Assembly: GCA_001636495.1 (NCBI GenBank)
Contig: KV440964.1
Coordinates: 1,256,666 to 1,320,665 of the forward strand
DNA: 64,000 nt
Reading direction: 5' to 3'
DNA from: Sutcliffiella horikoshii
Lineage (GTDB): Bacteria; Bacillota; Bacilli; Bacillales; Bacillaceae_I
In this document: piece by piece, positions 36,854 through 45,250 of the stretch
Layout: each line of letters begins with the position of its first letter
Position numbering within the stretch: the first letter of the stretch is position 1
Program-made: the position numbers and the translations under genes
Notes under the pieces: model-generated
Seen by the model: the letters and a program-made list of their open reading frames with translations, nothing else
Database searches by the model: none
Told to the model about the DNA's origin: nothing

Positions 36854-37669
36854 CTAACGGAACATCGTTTGTAATTCCAAGCTTTTCTTATATGAAAGGT
36901 AGAGCAGTAAGGCACCTAGAATGACGAATGTCCCTTGGATGCCGGCCACTTGGCTGTACGAAAATTGAATAAAGGTAGAAGGGGAAGCCTGATAAACGAA
37001 TCCAATCATCATCATGCCTATCCAAGCCGCGATTCCCAAGGCTAGACCATGCTTCACTCCTTTGCGCATCATAACATAAGCGATAATTCCGTAAATTAGG
37101 ATGGCAGGTGCTATCCAATGCAGCAAAAATGGAAGCAGTTTAAAATGTTCCATATTAAAGTTTAGATAAATGGAACTGACAACCCCCATGATTATGTTCA
37201 TGGCAAAAATGATTACCATTCGACTTAGCAAGAGCAAAGCAGGTGGGAAAGGAGTGATACCTTCAATGGTCCGCATTTGCTTGTTCCAGGTTTGATACGT
37301 GTAGAAAGCCCCTACGAGCATGGATAATGGAATGGCAAATTGATAGAATTGGATCGCTTCTGATATGTGGTAGTTGGATGAAAAGAGCGTCAGCATAACG
37401 AAAATAAGTGTGCTGGCTACCCAAAAATGCCACTGGTAAAAAGAAATTTGAGCTTTAAGCTGGGAAAGAAAGCTTGGAGCTTGAATCACTTCATGGATAT
37501 GCTCATTTGAAGATTCCATTCCGATTTCATCAAATGCAGGTTGCAAAGCAGCAAGAAGTGCCTTTGTGTCCTGACTGGATGGCGTTTTGACCACATATGA
37601 AGATAACATATCTTTCATTTCATCTTCTAGTTGATAAAGCTCTTGATCCTGATTGTGTTGTTCCTTCAT
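36854..37669 (-). CDS. Six-helix membrane protein, candidate anti-sigma factor / ABC permease
   Basis: A 271-residue protein with a hydrophilic N-terminus of about 85 residues (ELYQLEDEMKDMLSSYVV...) and six hydrophobic helices (about 80-105, 110-135, 145-172, 180-203, 210-230, 240-262). The gene starts 50 bases inside the sigma-factor gene, after GGAGG, so the two are coupled. Genes placed directly after ECF sigma factors usually encode membrane-bound anti-sigma factors, and the cytosolic head fits that. The six helices would also fit an ABC-2 permease half. No zinc anti-sigma motif (HxxxCxxC) is present. Role inferred only. Confidence 0.65.
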   Translation of the reverse strand: MKEQHNQDQELYQLEDEMKDMLSSYVVKTPSSQDTKALLAALQPAFDEIGMESSNEHIHEVIQAPSFLSQLKAQISFYQWHFWVASTLIFVMLTLFSSNYHISEAIQFYQFAIPLSMLVGAFYTYQTWNKQMRTIEGITPFPPALLLLSRMVIIFAMNIIMGVVSSIYLNFNMEHFKLLPFLLHWIAPAILIYGIIAYVMMRKGVKHGLALGIAAWIGMMMIGFVYQASPSTFIQFSYSQVAGIQGTFVILGALLLYLSYKKSLELQTMFR

Positions 37670-38228
37670 TCTTCTCCGCCTCCTTTTCCGCTTCTTTCGA
37701 TAATACCCATTTAAGCTTCTTTAATGCATGAAACAGATTGGATTTTACCGTTCCTAACGGTAGATCCAGGATTTCAGCGATTTCTTTGAGTTTCATATCT
37801 TGATAGAAGCGTAATGTGACAATCTGTTGTTGAGTTTCTGATAAATTTTTCAATGAGTTCAAGATCTCTTTTCTCGTCTCTTGATGTTCGTAGATTTCGA
37901 TGACGGAAGCTTTTTGGTCCACCGTGACAGGCATCTCATCTTTTGCCGTATCTTCTGAGCGGTACTGGGCGCTACGCCAGTAATCCTTGCAGATGTTGGA
38001 TGCAACCCTATAGAGCCAAGCTTTTGGGTACACGGGTATTTGTTTGTTCTGTAATTGCTTTAACAGCCGGATAAACGTTTCCTGAACAACATCTTCCGCC
38101 TTTTTTGTATCCTTTAATAGCCTTTCACTATATTGATGTATGGCTACATGGTACCGATGAACAAAAGCTTCAAAGGCAGCCTGGTCACCATCGGCCATTT
38201 GTTCCAAGAGTTTTTCATCACTTATCAT
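37620..38228 (-). CDS. ECF-type RNA polymerase sigma factor
   Basis: A 202-residue extracytoplasmic-function sigma factor. Region 2 (about 10-85) has AFEAFVHRYHVAIHQYSERLLKD, AEDVVQETFIRLLKQL and the AWLYRVASNICKDYWR helix. Region 4 (about 120-172) has LSETQQQIVTLRFYQDMKLKEIAEILDLPLGTVKSNLFHALKKLK (in parts), with a clear helix-turn-helix. The basic/acidic tail after 175 overlaps the next gene. The start forms ATGA with the permease stop. An unusual placement: it is third in an operon of transporter genes rather than first. Confidence 0.9.
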   Translation of the reverse strand: MISDEKLLEQMADGDQAAFEAFVHRYHVAIHQYSERLLKDTKKAEDVVQETFIRLLKQLQNKQIPVYPKAWLYRVASNICKDYWRSAQYRSEDTAKDEMPVTVDQKASVIEIYEHQETRKEILNSLKNLSETQQQIVTLRFYQDMKLKEIAEILDLPLGTVKSNLFHALKKLKWVLSKEAEKEAEKNEGTTQSGSRALSTRR

Positions 38229-40513
38229 CGCATTCCCCCACTTTCAAACGTGCGATTCCAATAAATCATCCACTCCTTTGAAGTAAATGATTGCTTGTTG
38301 TTTAATTGGATATCTTGATAGACATCCTTTAGCAACTTTTTTACATCTTCCATATTCCCTTTTTCTATTTCTTTTGCCACCATCAGCACCACTAGTTCGT
38401 TTTGCTGAAGATGGTGCGAATCAATTAATTCATCGAATTTCTCCAATGTTGTCTTTCCACCTGAAGAGGACATCCAATTAATATGAGAGACTGTGGAAAG
38501 GAAATAGAATTGGGTTCCGTTGAATTGATCGAACTCTTCCCATTCAAGTCTATAGAAGTCTTTGTACAATACTAAAAGATAAGATTCGGCAATGGACTTC
38601 ATGACAGATTCTTCCGAATAATAGGAGGAATCTGATGATCGGTGTCCAAACAACTTAAAGGACAAGAGCTGTGCCTTTAAATCTGCCATGGTGTTATTTA
38701 TTACGTCACCATCAGCTATTTGAACATAGGTCTGCATGCTATCATCAAAGAATACTGCTTCATCAAAATGATTGAAATAATATGGGTCTGCGCCGACGAT
38801 AGAAAGGGAGGGAATGTAGGCAAGTTTCATGTTATTTTCCATGGAATCTCCCAACCAATCTTGAAAGTATTTTTCTACCTCCATCATGTCAGCAAGCTGA
38901 TGTTGAAGTTTCCCGAGGTTCTCTTTCTTGGCTATGATAGGAAAGGGCAAGTTCTCCTTGCTTTCCACTAAGCCTTTATTGGAAAGAAGCGTGATTCCTT
39001 TTGCGTCACGACTTTTGAGAATTTGAGAACCATCTTTTCCCACGCGATTTTCATGACTTGTACTGAATACGTTTTGGTTGAAATTTTTCAATGTCACGTC
39101 AAAATTCGAAAGAGGTAGTCGCTGATTTAATTGGATATGACGGTTGAAATGAATCGTATTAATGTAATCCTCCACGTGACTACCTATGGAAGTATATATA
39201 GGATAATTCCCTGGAAGCGGGTACCACCCGATATAAGATGGGAAATACATATCCCCTTTATCCAAAAAAGCGAAATATTTTTCCTTTCCAAACACCTGGC
39301 CCCATTCGTGAAGGCTTCCTGTGTAACTTACTTCCAACGTGTTTTTTTTCAGTTGTTCCGTAGCAGGAAGTGTAATAAGATGCTCTTCTTTTACAAAGTC
39401 AGCCTCCATCCCATTCCATACAACTGATTCTACTTCAAAAGTGGGATAGAGGGTAAAGTGAACGGGGACTTCTACCTCATTCTCAGGGATGATCATTTCC
39501 GTATGAATGGCTACTGTGGAGTTACCCATTCGCTCCATCTCAATGGAATAGCTATCTACATGATAAAACTCTCCCACTGTATCAAAAAGTTCCCCGCTTT
39601 CTTCATCTACATGGGTGACGGCATTGGCTCTCAATTGTTCATAGTGGTCTATCCGATTGACCCAGAAGGTACCGTATGGGACGAAAGAAGACAAGGTCAA
39701 CACTGTCACTACTACAAAGATAGCCCATTTTCTTTTTTCATAAGATGATATCCGGTCGGTAGAGGACTTGATAATCGTTATTGCCAATAAGAAAAGGCTG
39801 AAAAAGAATACAAACAACTGCGAGTAAATGGTTTCTTTTCTAGCTAATCGGCTCCCCCAGTCATACGAATGCGAAGCATCCAGAAAAAACTGATTTAGAT
39901 GGAAAGTTTTTAAAAAATACAATTGATATCTTTGGATAATATACCCTTCCATGAAAAAGGTCCCGAACATCCAAGCGCAAAACACAATAATATAAACGAT
40001 TCTGTTAGAGATAAGGACAGCCAATACCATGCCAAGGGCAATGGAAACGCCATAGGATAGCTGGCTCTGTAAGGAAAGGAGTATCCCCTGCTCCACCAAG
40101 TTAGGAATGTCTTTTCCGTAAGAGGCCCCTTGCCATATAAAAGTCAGAAAGAAAAACATGGTAAATACGCTACTATACAAAACGAGAGATAAATATTTTG
40201 CTAGAACGATGGATAGGAAGGAATTCGGTAAAGAATTCGTCCAATCTAACAGAACCGTTTGTTTTTCCCTGCGAATAGCTAGCACACTTGCCAGGAATAT
40301 CACTCCTAGTGAAAGGGTATGACCAATTGCAAGAAATTCGTTTGTGGCTTTAAAGAAGCTCGCCGCATATTGTCCTGTATAATGAATGGCCCCTTGCTTC
40401 TGATTCGTCAGCCAAAGTGCCATTGCAACACCGTATAATATCAGCGCAACAAGAAAGAACCAATTTCTGAAGATGAATCTGCCTTCTAATTGCAGTTGTT
40501 TGAAAAATTTCAT
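38225..40513 (-). CDS. Very large ABC-2 type permease with extracytoplasmic M1-like region
   Basis: A 762-residue membrane protein. The first part has six helices (about 18-35, 55-75, 100-125, 145-170, 175-195, 235-250), as in ABC-2 permeases, and a seventh near 268-285. The remaining roughly 470 residues should lie outside the membrane. Part of it (NTLEVSYTGSLHEWGQ, then YFPSYIGWYPLPGNYP) resembles the N-terminal domain of M1 aminopeptidases, which are sometimes fused to ABC-2 permeases. No HExxH zinc motif is present, so it is not an active M1 peptidase. It overlaps both neighbours by ATGA, pairing it with the ATPase at 40510. Confidence 0.78.
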   Translation of the reverse strand: MKFFKQLQLEGRFIFRNWFFLVALILYGVAMALWLTNQKQGAIHYTGQYAASFFKATNEFLAIGHTLSLGVIFLASVLAIRREKQTVLLDWTNSLPNSFLSIVLAKYLSLVLYSSVFTMFFFLTFIWQGASYGKDIPNLVEQGILLSLQSQLSYGVSIALGMVLAVLISNRIVYIIVFCAWMFGTFFMEGYIIQRYQLYFLKTFHLNQFFLDASHSYDWGSRLARKETIYSQLFVFFFSLFLLAITIIKSSTDRISSYEKRKWAIFVVVTVLTLSSFVPYGTFWVNRIDHYEQLRANAVTHVDEESGELFDTVGEFYHVDSYSIEMERMGNSTVAIHTEMIIPENEVEVPVHFTLYPTFEVESVVWNGMEADFVKEEHLITLPATEQLKKNTLEVSYTGSLHEWGQVFGKEKYFAFLDKGDMYFPSYIGWYPLPGNYPIYTSIGSHVEDYINTIHFNRHIQLNQRLPLSNFDVTLKNFNQNVFSTSHENRVGKDGSQILKSRDAKGITLLSNKGLVESKENLPFPIIAKKENLGKLQHQLADMMEVEKYFQDWLGDSMENNMKLAYIPSLSIVGADPYYFNHFDEAVFFDDSMQTYVQIADGDVINNTMADLKAQLLSFKLFGHRSSDSSYYSEESVMKSIAESYLLVLYKDFYRLEWEEFDQFNGTQFYFLSTVSHINWMSSSGGKTTLEKFDELIDSHHLQQNELVVLMVAKEIEKGNMEDVKKLLKDVYQDIQLNNKQSFTSKEWMIYWNRTFESGGMR

Positions 40514-41376
40514 GAGACAGTACCCCCTAAAAGTGCGAGGTAGCCATCCTCTAGACTTGGTTCTAGCATCTTTGCGCCATAAAACGGCTTTTCTTCTGCT
40601 AATACACGAGCATGTATCGTGTTGCCTCGATGTTCCGAATATAGAATGGTATCCTCTGCAAGGTTATCCAAGTAACCCGCAGGAACGTCGCCCTCCCAAA
40701 CTTTGCCACATGCTCTTTCTTTTAATTGATCCACGGTAGCATCCATGATAAGCTCGCCTTTTCTTAAAACCGCTATTTCATAGCAACTGCTTTCTATATC
40801 CGTTACGACATGGGTGGACAGAAGGATGCTTTTGTTCAGTCCCTCCTTAGATAGGAGGTTGCGAAGACGCAGTCGTTCTTCTGGGTCGAGTCCGACGGTG
40901 GGTTCATCTAATATGACTAGTTTTGGGTTCCCCATGAAGGCCTGCGCTATTCCGACGCGCTGTTTCATCCCGTGGGAAAATGTTTTTAGTTTATCATTGG
41001 CTTTGGATGTAAGATTCACTTCCTGTAGCCAATGTACCATCTGCTCCCGGCGTTCTTTCTTGTTTGTGACGCCTTTCATCACCCCAACATAATCAAGGAT
41101 TTCCAAGGGGGTCATTTGCGGATAGACATGGAAATGCTGCGGTAGGTAACCTATCAATTTCCGTACTTTTTCTGGATTTTTATTGATGGAAAGGGAGTCA
41201 ATCAGGACATCCCCCTCTGTAGGTTTCATTAGTGTGGACATAATTCGCATGAGTGTGGATTTTCCTGCGCCATTCGGACCTAAGAGCCCAAATATGCCTG
41301 TGGAAATTCGCAGGTTGATGGAGGAGAGCGCTTGGTGTTGTTTGTATGTTTTGGATAGGTTGCGAATTTCAATCAT
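40510..41376 (-). CDS. ABC transporter ATPase, first gene of the sigma operon
   Basis: A 288-residue ATP-binding protein of the drug/antimicrobial-peptide export type. Walker A GPNGAGKSTLM near 33-43, signature FSHGMKQRVGIAQAF near 130, Walker B LVILDEPTVGLDPEER near 152, switch histidine in LSTHVV. AGAAGG precedes the ATG. The C-terminal 75 residues are the variable domain common in such exporters. It opens a five-gene run with overlapping starts. The promoter must lie next to or within the GC-rich repeat at 41421-41548; no ECF-type promoter was recognised. Confidence 0.9.
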   Translation of the reverse strand: MIEIRNLSKTYKQHQALSSINLRISTGIFGLLGPNGAGKSTLMRIMSTLMKPTEGDVLIDSLSINKNPEKVRKLIGYLPQHFHVYPQMTPLEILDYVGVMKGVTNKKERREQMVHWLQEVNLTSKANDKLKTFSHGMKQRVGIAQAFMGNPKLVILDEPTVGLDPEERLRLRNLLSKEGLNKSILLSTHVVTDIESSCYEIAVLRKGELIMDATVDQLKERACGKVWEGDVPAGYLDNLAEDTILYSEHRGNTIHARVLAEEKPFYGAKMLEPSLEDGYLALLGGTVS

Positions 41377-41420
41377 GGTGAAACCTTCTTTCTTTTTGTC
41401 CGTAATAAAATCTATAAACT

Positions 41421-41548
41421 CCTTTAGATTTCCATTCCAGGTGTTCGCTTTCCGCGGGGCGGTGCTTGAGCCTCCTCACTTAGTTGCGGGGTCTCAACCT
41501 ACCGCTACCTCCCGCCGGAGTCTCACACCTTGCACTGCAATCTAAAGG
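41421..41548. repeat. GC-rich interspersed element, copy 1
   Basis: A 128-base element bounded by CCTTTAGATT and its exact complement AATCTAAAGG. The inside includes TTCGCTTTCCGCGGG, GAGCCTCCTCACTTAGTTGC and GGGGTCTCAACC, sequences shared with the elements at 47471 and 52178. It lies just upstream of the ABC/sigma operon. Apart from it and the 24-bp repeat, nothing else is seen in 41377-41700. Confidence 0.8.
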
Positions 41549-41643
41549 TGGTTCCTTTAATCCTTCACTTATTATAACGAAATAGATGAGAAAAGGTTTA
41601 GGGTCTATTAGGATTTTTATAGAAGGAGAGATTTACCAGCAAT

Positions 41644-41691
41644 ATTAGAGAAAAATATCTGAATTTTATTAGAGAAAAATATCTGAATTTT
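41644..41691. repeat. 24-bp tandem duplication upstream of the LacI gene
   Basis: Two identical 24-base units, each ATTAGAGAAAAATATCTGAA plus TTTT, at 41644-41667 and 41668-41691. A third begins (ATTAGG) and breaks off. It ends 14 bases before the LacI promoter -35. Confidence 0.8.
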
Positions 41692-41705
41692 ATTAGGAAA
41701 AGTGA

Positions 41706-41734
41706 TTGACGGCGTTTCCAATATATTTTATAAT
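41706..41734 (+). promoter_or_regulatory. SigA-type promoter of the LacI regulator gene
   Basis: TTGACG at 41706-41711, a 17-base spacer and TATAAT at 41729-41734. An operator follows at the transcription start. Confidence 0.78.
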
Positions 41735-41740
41735 TATTTT

Positions 41741-41754
41741 CGAAAGCGCTTTCG
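41741..41754. promoter_or_regulatory. LacI-family operator at the regulator's own promoter
   Basis: CGAAAGCGCTTTCG, a perfect 14-base palindrome with the central CG of LacI/GalR sites. It lies at the predicted start of transcription, implying autorepression. Confidence 0.72.
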
Positions 41755-41773
41755 GTTCGAGAGAGGGAAAACA

Positions 41774-42793
41774 ATGACAACTATTTATGATATTGCGAAG
41801 AAGACTGGTTTTTCCATCACAACTGTATCAAAAGTTTTAAACAATTATACAGATGTAAGCGAAAAAACCAAAAAAAAGATTCTAGAAGCTGTAGAAGAAA
41901 TGGGCTACTATCCCAATTCCCATGCACGCTCATTAATGACCAAGAAATCTTGGACTATCGGTGTGGTTTTCATGGAAAACTTAGGTGTGGGCATCAAACA
42001 TCCCTTTTTCAATGCCGTTATTGAAAGTTTTAAGCAAAGAGCAGAGCAGTTTGGATATGATATGCTTTTTGTATCAAGAAACATTATCAATGAGAAAAAA
42101 AGCTATCTTGACCATTTCAGGCATAGAGGCGTGGATGGTGTAGTGGTAGTTTGTTCTATATCCGATGACCCGGAAGTGAAAAAACTGATGGAGTCTCCTT
42201 TACCTACTGTCATCATTGATATGCACAGCTCTAAGTCAAGTGTTGTATATAGTGATAATAGTTATGGAAGTGTGTTGGCTGTTGACTATCTTTACTCGCT
42301 TGGGCACAGAAAGATTGCTCACATATACGGTCATCAGGAAACGTATGCTGGAACGGAAAGATTAAAGGGTTTTATAAAAGCGCTTAAAAAGCATAACTTA
42401 GACATCCCTAAATCTTATATTGTAAACGGTGGATTCTTCTCTTTGGAAAGTGGAGAAGAGGCGATGAAAGAATTATTGCTACTCGATAATCCTCCAACGG
42501 CAGTCTTTGCCGCAGGAGATAACATGGCAATTGGTGCAATGAAAGCAATTAGAGAAAAAGGGTTGTCCGTACCAGATGACATATCTGTAATCGGTTATGA
42601 TGATATTGAAATTGCTCAACATATAGTACCGCCATTAACCACGGTCAAACAGAATATGGATCAACTTGGTTCCACTGCAGCCGATCTGTTATTAGATCAG
42701 ATCAATGACAAAACAAAGCTTAACAAAGCCGTTACCATCCCCGTAGATCTTATAATTAGGGATTCGTGTAAGGCAATGACAATTGATGAATGA
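41774..42793 (+). CDS. LacI-family transcriptional regulator of the beta-glucan locus
   Basis: A 339-residue repressor. The N-terminal helix-turn-helix TIYDIAKKTGFSITTVSKVL is followed by the hinge SHARSLMTKKSW and a periplasmic-binding-type sensor domain (about 62-335) with VDGVVVVCSISDDPEV and PDDISVIGYDDIEIAQHIVPPLTTV (in parts). Start ATG 41774 after AGAGGG. The same operator occurs at its own promoter and twice before the transporter gene, so it should control the whole locus, probably responding to a glucan oligosaccharide. CcpA could also touch these cre-like sites. Confidence 0.9.
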   Translation: MTTIYDIAKKTGFSITTVSKVLNNYTDVSEKTKKKILEAVEEMGYYPNSHARSLMTKKSWTIGVVFMENLGVGIKHPFFNAVIESFKQRAEQFGYDMLFVSRNIINEKKSYLDHFRHRGVDGVVVVCSISDDPEVKKLMESPLPTVIIDMHSSKSSVVYSDNSYGSVLAVDYLYSLGHRKIAHIYGHQETYAGTERLKGFIKALKKHNLDIPKSYIVNGGFFSLESGEEAMKELLLLDNPPTAVFAAGDNMAIGAMKAIREKGLSVPDDISVIGYDDIEIAQHIVPPLTTVKQNMDQLGSTAADLLLDQINDKTKLNKAVTIPVDLIIRDSCKAMTIDE

Positions 42794-42829
42794 AGAGGGG
42801 ACAAACAAGTTCTCTTTTTATCCATAAAA

Positions 42830-42843
42830 CGAAAGCGCTTTAG
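42830..42843. promoter_or_regulatory. LacI-family operator upstream of the sugar transporter, site 1
   Basis: CGAAAGCGCTTTAG, 12 of 14 positions as in the site at 41741. Confidence 0.68.
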
Positions 42844-42860
42844 TTTAAAACAAGCATTTT

Positions 42861-42874
42861 CGAAAGCGCTTTAG
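42861..42874. promoter_or_regulatory. LacI-family operator upstream of the sugar transporter, site 2
   Basis: CGAAAGCGCTTTAG, identical to site 1 and exactly 31 bases downstream, about three helical turns, so both lie on the same face. No clear -35/-10 pair was identified around them. Confidence 0.68.
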
Positions 42875-42909
42875 TAATTTTTCGCAACAAAAAAACAGGG
42901 GGTATTTTT

Positions 42910-44220
42910 GTGAAAAAGAAGCTTTTAATTCTTATTACTGCAGTAATGACGATCAGCCTTTTGTCAGCTTGCAGTAACTCGTCTTCTTCTAAGAAGGCAG
43001 ATTTAACTGTATGGTCATTTACAGATGAGCTACAAGAACCAATCAATGTATTTAAAGAAGAAAACGGAGTAACGGTTGACTTGACAATCATTCCGATTGA
43101 AGATTATCCAACTCGCTTACGTCCAGTATTAGAGAGTGGACAAGGAGCACCTGATGTATTTACAGGGGAATTGGCATTCATTAAAGATTGGGTAGAGCAA
43201 GATTATTGGGAAGATCTTTCCCAAGAGCCTTACAATGTTCAAGAGTGGGAAGATGACTATATCCCTTATGTATTCGACCTTGGGAAAGATTCAGAAGGGA
43301 AAATCAAAGCTGTATCTTGGCAAACAACTCCAGGCGGTATCTTCTATAGAAGAAGTATTGCTAATGAAGTATTAGGTACAGATGATCCTGCTGAAATAGG
43401 AGAAAGAATGAGTACGATGGACGGCTTGTTTGAAGTCGGAGAAGAGTTGAAATCTGCTGGATACCGTCTATTCCCGGATGAGGGAGCAGTTCGCTGGTTT
43501 GCACAAGGTCAAGATCCACAACCTTGGGTTAACGAAGATAATGAACTTGTTATGACAGAAGGAAGAATCAACTACTTTGATTATGCAAAAGACTTAAGAG
43601 ATAAAGATTTAACTGCATTTGCTCCAGAATGGTCTCCTGCATGGTTTGCAGCAATGGATGAGCCAATCAACTACAATGCAGGTTGGGAAGAAGTAGACGA
43701 GAACAGTTCTGACCAAACAGAAGTGTTTGCATATGCACTACCAACTTGGGGTCTGCACAGTGTTTTGAAAACAAATACAAAAGAAACAGTTGGAGACTGG
43801 GCAGTTACAAATGGTCCGAACCCATACTTCTGGGGCGGAACTTGGTTAGGAATTTACAAAGGATCTGATAATAAAGATCTTGCATGGGAATTCGTTCAAA
43901 TGATGACACATGATGAAGAGTTCTTGACTGATTGGGCTACTGAAACAGGAGATGTGCTTTCCTACCTACCTGTTACAGACAAAATCAGTGGTGATTTCCA
44001 AGAGCCATTCTTAGGCGGACAAAATAACTACACGTTCTTCCTAGAAGAAGCTCAAAATATCAACCCAGGTACTGTAACAAGATATGACCAGCAGATTGAT
44101 GGATTCTTTGGATCTATGGTTGGAGAGTATGTAGAAGGATCAAAAACTAAAGAAGAAGCAATTGAAGAATTCTATAGTTTAGTGAAGAATGCATACCCGG
44201 ATATTAAGATACCTGAATAA
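42910..44220 (+). CDS. Sugar ABC transporter substrate-binding lipoprotein
   Basis: A 436-residue lipoprotein of the family 1 (maltose-type) solute-binding proteins. The signal peptide ends in LLSAC with C21 lipidated, followed by a Ser-rich linker. DLTVWSFTDELQEPINVFKEE opens the first lobe; aromatic-rich stretches (VRWFAQGQDPQPWV, NPYFWGGTWLGIYKG) are typical of oligosaccharide binding. Start GTG 42910 with AGGGGGT upstream. With two permeases following, and GH1, GH30 and GH16 enzymes in the locus, the ligand is probably a beta-gluco-oligosaccharide; inference only. Confidence 0.9.
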   Translation: MKKKLLILITAVMTISLLSACSNSSSSKKADLTVWSFTDELQEPINVFKEENGVTVDLTIIPIEDYPTRLRPVLESGQGAPDVFTGELAFIKDWVEQDYWEDLSQEPYNVQEWEDDYIPYVFDLGKDSEGKIKAVSWQTTPGGIFYRRSIANEVLGTDDPAEIGERMSTMDGLFEVGEELKSAGYRLFPDEGAVRWFAQGQDPQPWVNEDNELVMTEGRINYFDYAKDLRDKDLTAFAPEWSPAWFAAMDEPINYNAGWEEVDENSSDQTEVFAYALPTWGLHSVLKTNTKETVGDWAVTNGPNPYFWGGTWLGIYKGSDNKDLAWEFVQMMTHDEEFLTDWATETGDVLSYLPVTDKISGDFQEPFLGGQNNYTFFLEEAQNINPGTVTRYDQQIDGFFGSMVGEYVEGSKTKEEAIEEFYSLVKNAYPDIKIPE

Positions 44221-44235
44221 TGCAACAAAGGATGT

Positions 44236-44262
44236 GGTGGGAGCTGAAACTTGGCTCCCACC
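44236..44262 (+). other. Intercistronic hairpin after the binding-protein gene
   Basis: GGTGGGAGC at 44236-44244 pairs perfectly with GCTCCCACC at 44254-44262. No T-run follows, so it is more likely to protect the 3' end of the binding-protein message, or to weaken read-through, than to terminate fully. Confidence 0.6.
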
Positions 44263-44353
44263 CATCATTTAAAGAAAGCTCTGTTAACTACCACTATGGA
44301 TTTACGCACTAGTCTTCATGTTTAACAGAGTTCAAAGAAAGAAGGCGATTACT

Positions 44354-45238
44354 GTGAAGAAAAAAGATCATTATGGCTACCTGTTCATCCTCCCATTTTT
44401 TATCGTCTTTGGAATTTTTAGCATCTATCCAATACTATTAACTTTCTATTATAGTTTTACAAACTACTCCGGTATGGGGGTACCTGAGATTGTTGGATTG
44501 GCTAACTATACAAGACTACTTACTGACGGCTACTTTTTACAGGCATTTTTTAATACTTGGTACATATGGGGAGTCAATTTCTTCTTCCAAATGCTGATTG
44601 CATTAGGGCTTGCCATTTTGTTCTCAGATATTCGTCTAAAAATGCAAGGCCTTGGATTTTTCCGGGCAGTACTTTATCTTCCAAACTTGATTACCATTGC
44701 ATCGGTAGCCTTGTTGTTTGGTATTTTACTAGGATGGCATCACGGTACATTGAATCACCTATTGATGGATTTAGGAGTTATCTCTAAGCCTATCAACTGG
44801 CTTAACGATCCTACTACAGCAAAATGGTCCGTCGCTCTAATCGGAGCCTGGATGTGGTTCGGCCATACGTTTATCGTCTTAATGGCTGGTATATCGGGTA
44901 TCTCCAAGGATTATTATGAAGCGGCACTTATCGATGGAGCCAACCGTTGGAAAACATTGTTCCATATTACCTTGCCTTTGCTAAAGCCAATCATGTTATA
45001 TATCATGATCACTTCTTTAATCGGCGGCTTGCAAATTTTCGAATTGCCGATGTTACTGACAGATGGCATGGGTGCACCGCAAGGATCTTTAAACACAATG
45101 GTTTTATACATGTACAATCAGGCATTTAAATTTAACAACTATGGATACGCCGCAGCGGTCGCATACGGATTATTCTTAATAACTTTAATTTTCTCGTTTG
45201 CAACATTTAAAGCTATGTACCGCAAAAGCATGGATTAG
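44354..45238 (+). CDS. Sugar ABC transporter permease (MalF type)
   Basis: A 294-residue permease with six helices. The EAA loop EAALIDGANRWKTLFHITLPLLKP contacts the ATPase. DHYGYLFILPFFIVFGIFSIYPILLTFYYSF (in part) is the typical first helix. I choose GTG 44354 (AAGGCG upstream), which gives the usual short N-terminus; ATG 44318 in frame has no ribosome site but would add 12 residues. It pairs with the next permease. Confidence 0.88.
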   Translation: MKKKDHYGYLFILPFFIVFGIFSIYPILLTFYYSFTNYSGMGVPEIVGLANYTRLLTDGYFLQAFFNTWYIWGVNFFFQMLIALGLAILFSDIRLKMQGLGFFRAVLYLPNLITIASVALLFGILLGWHHGTLNHLLMDLGVISKPINWLNDPTTAKWSVALIGAWMWFGHTFIVLMAGISGISKDYYEAALIDGANRWKTLFHITLPLLKPIMLYIMITSLIGGLQIFELPMLLTDGMGAPQGSLNTMVLYMYNQAFKFNNYGYAAAVAYGLFLITLIFSFATFKAMYRKSMD

Positions 45239-45250
45239 GAGTGAGTTAGT

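Noticed and set aside
41421-41548. Promoter or riboswitch of the ABC/sigma operon
   Set aside because: The GC-rich block matches two other intergenic elements in the window and so is an interspersed repeat, not a gene-specific leader.
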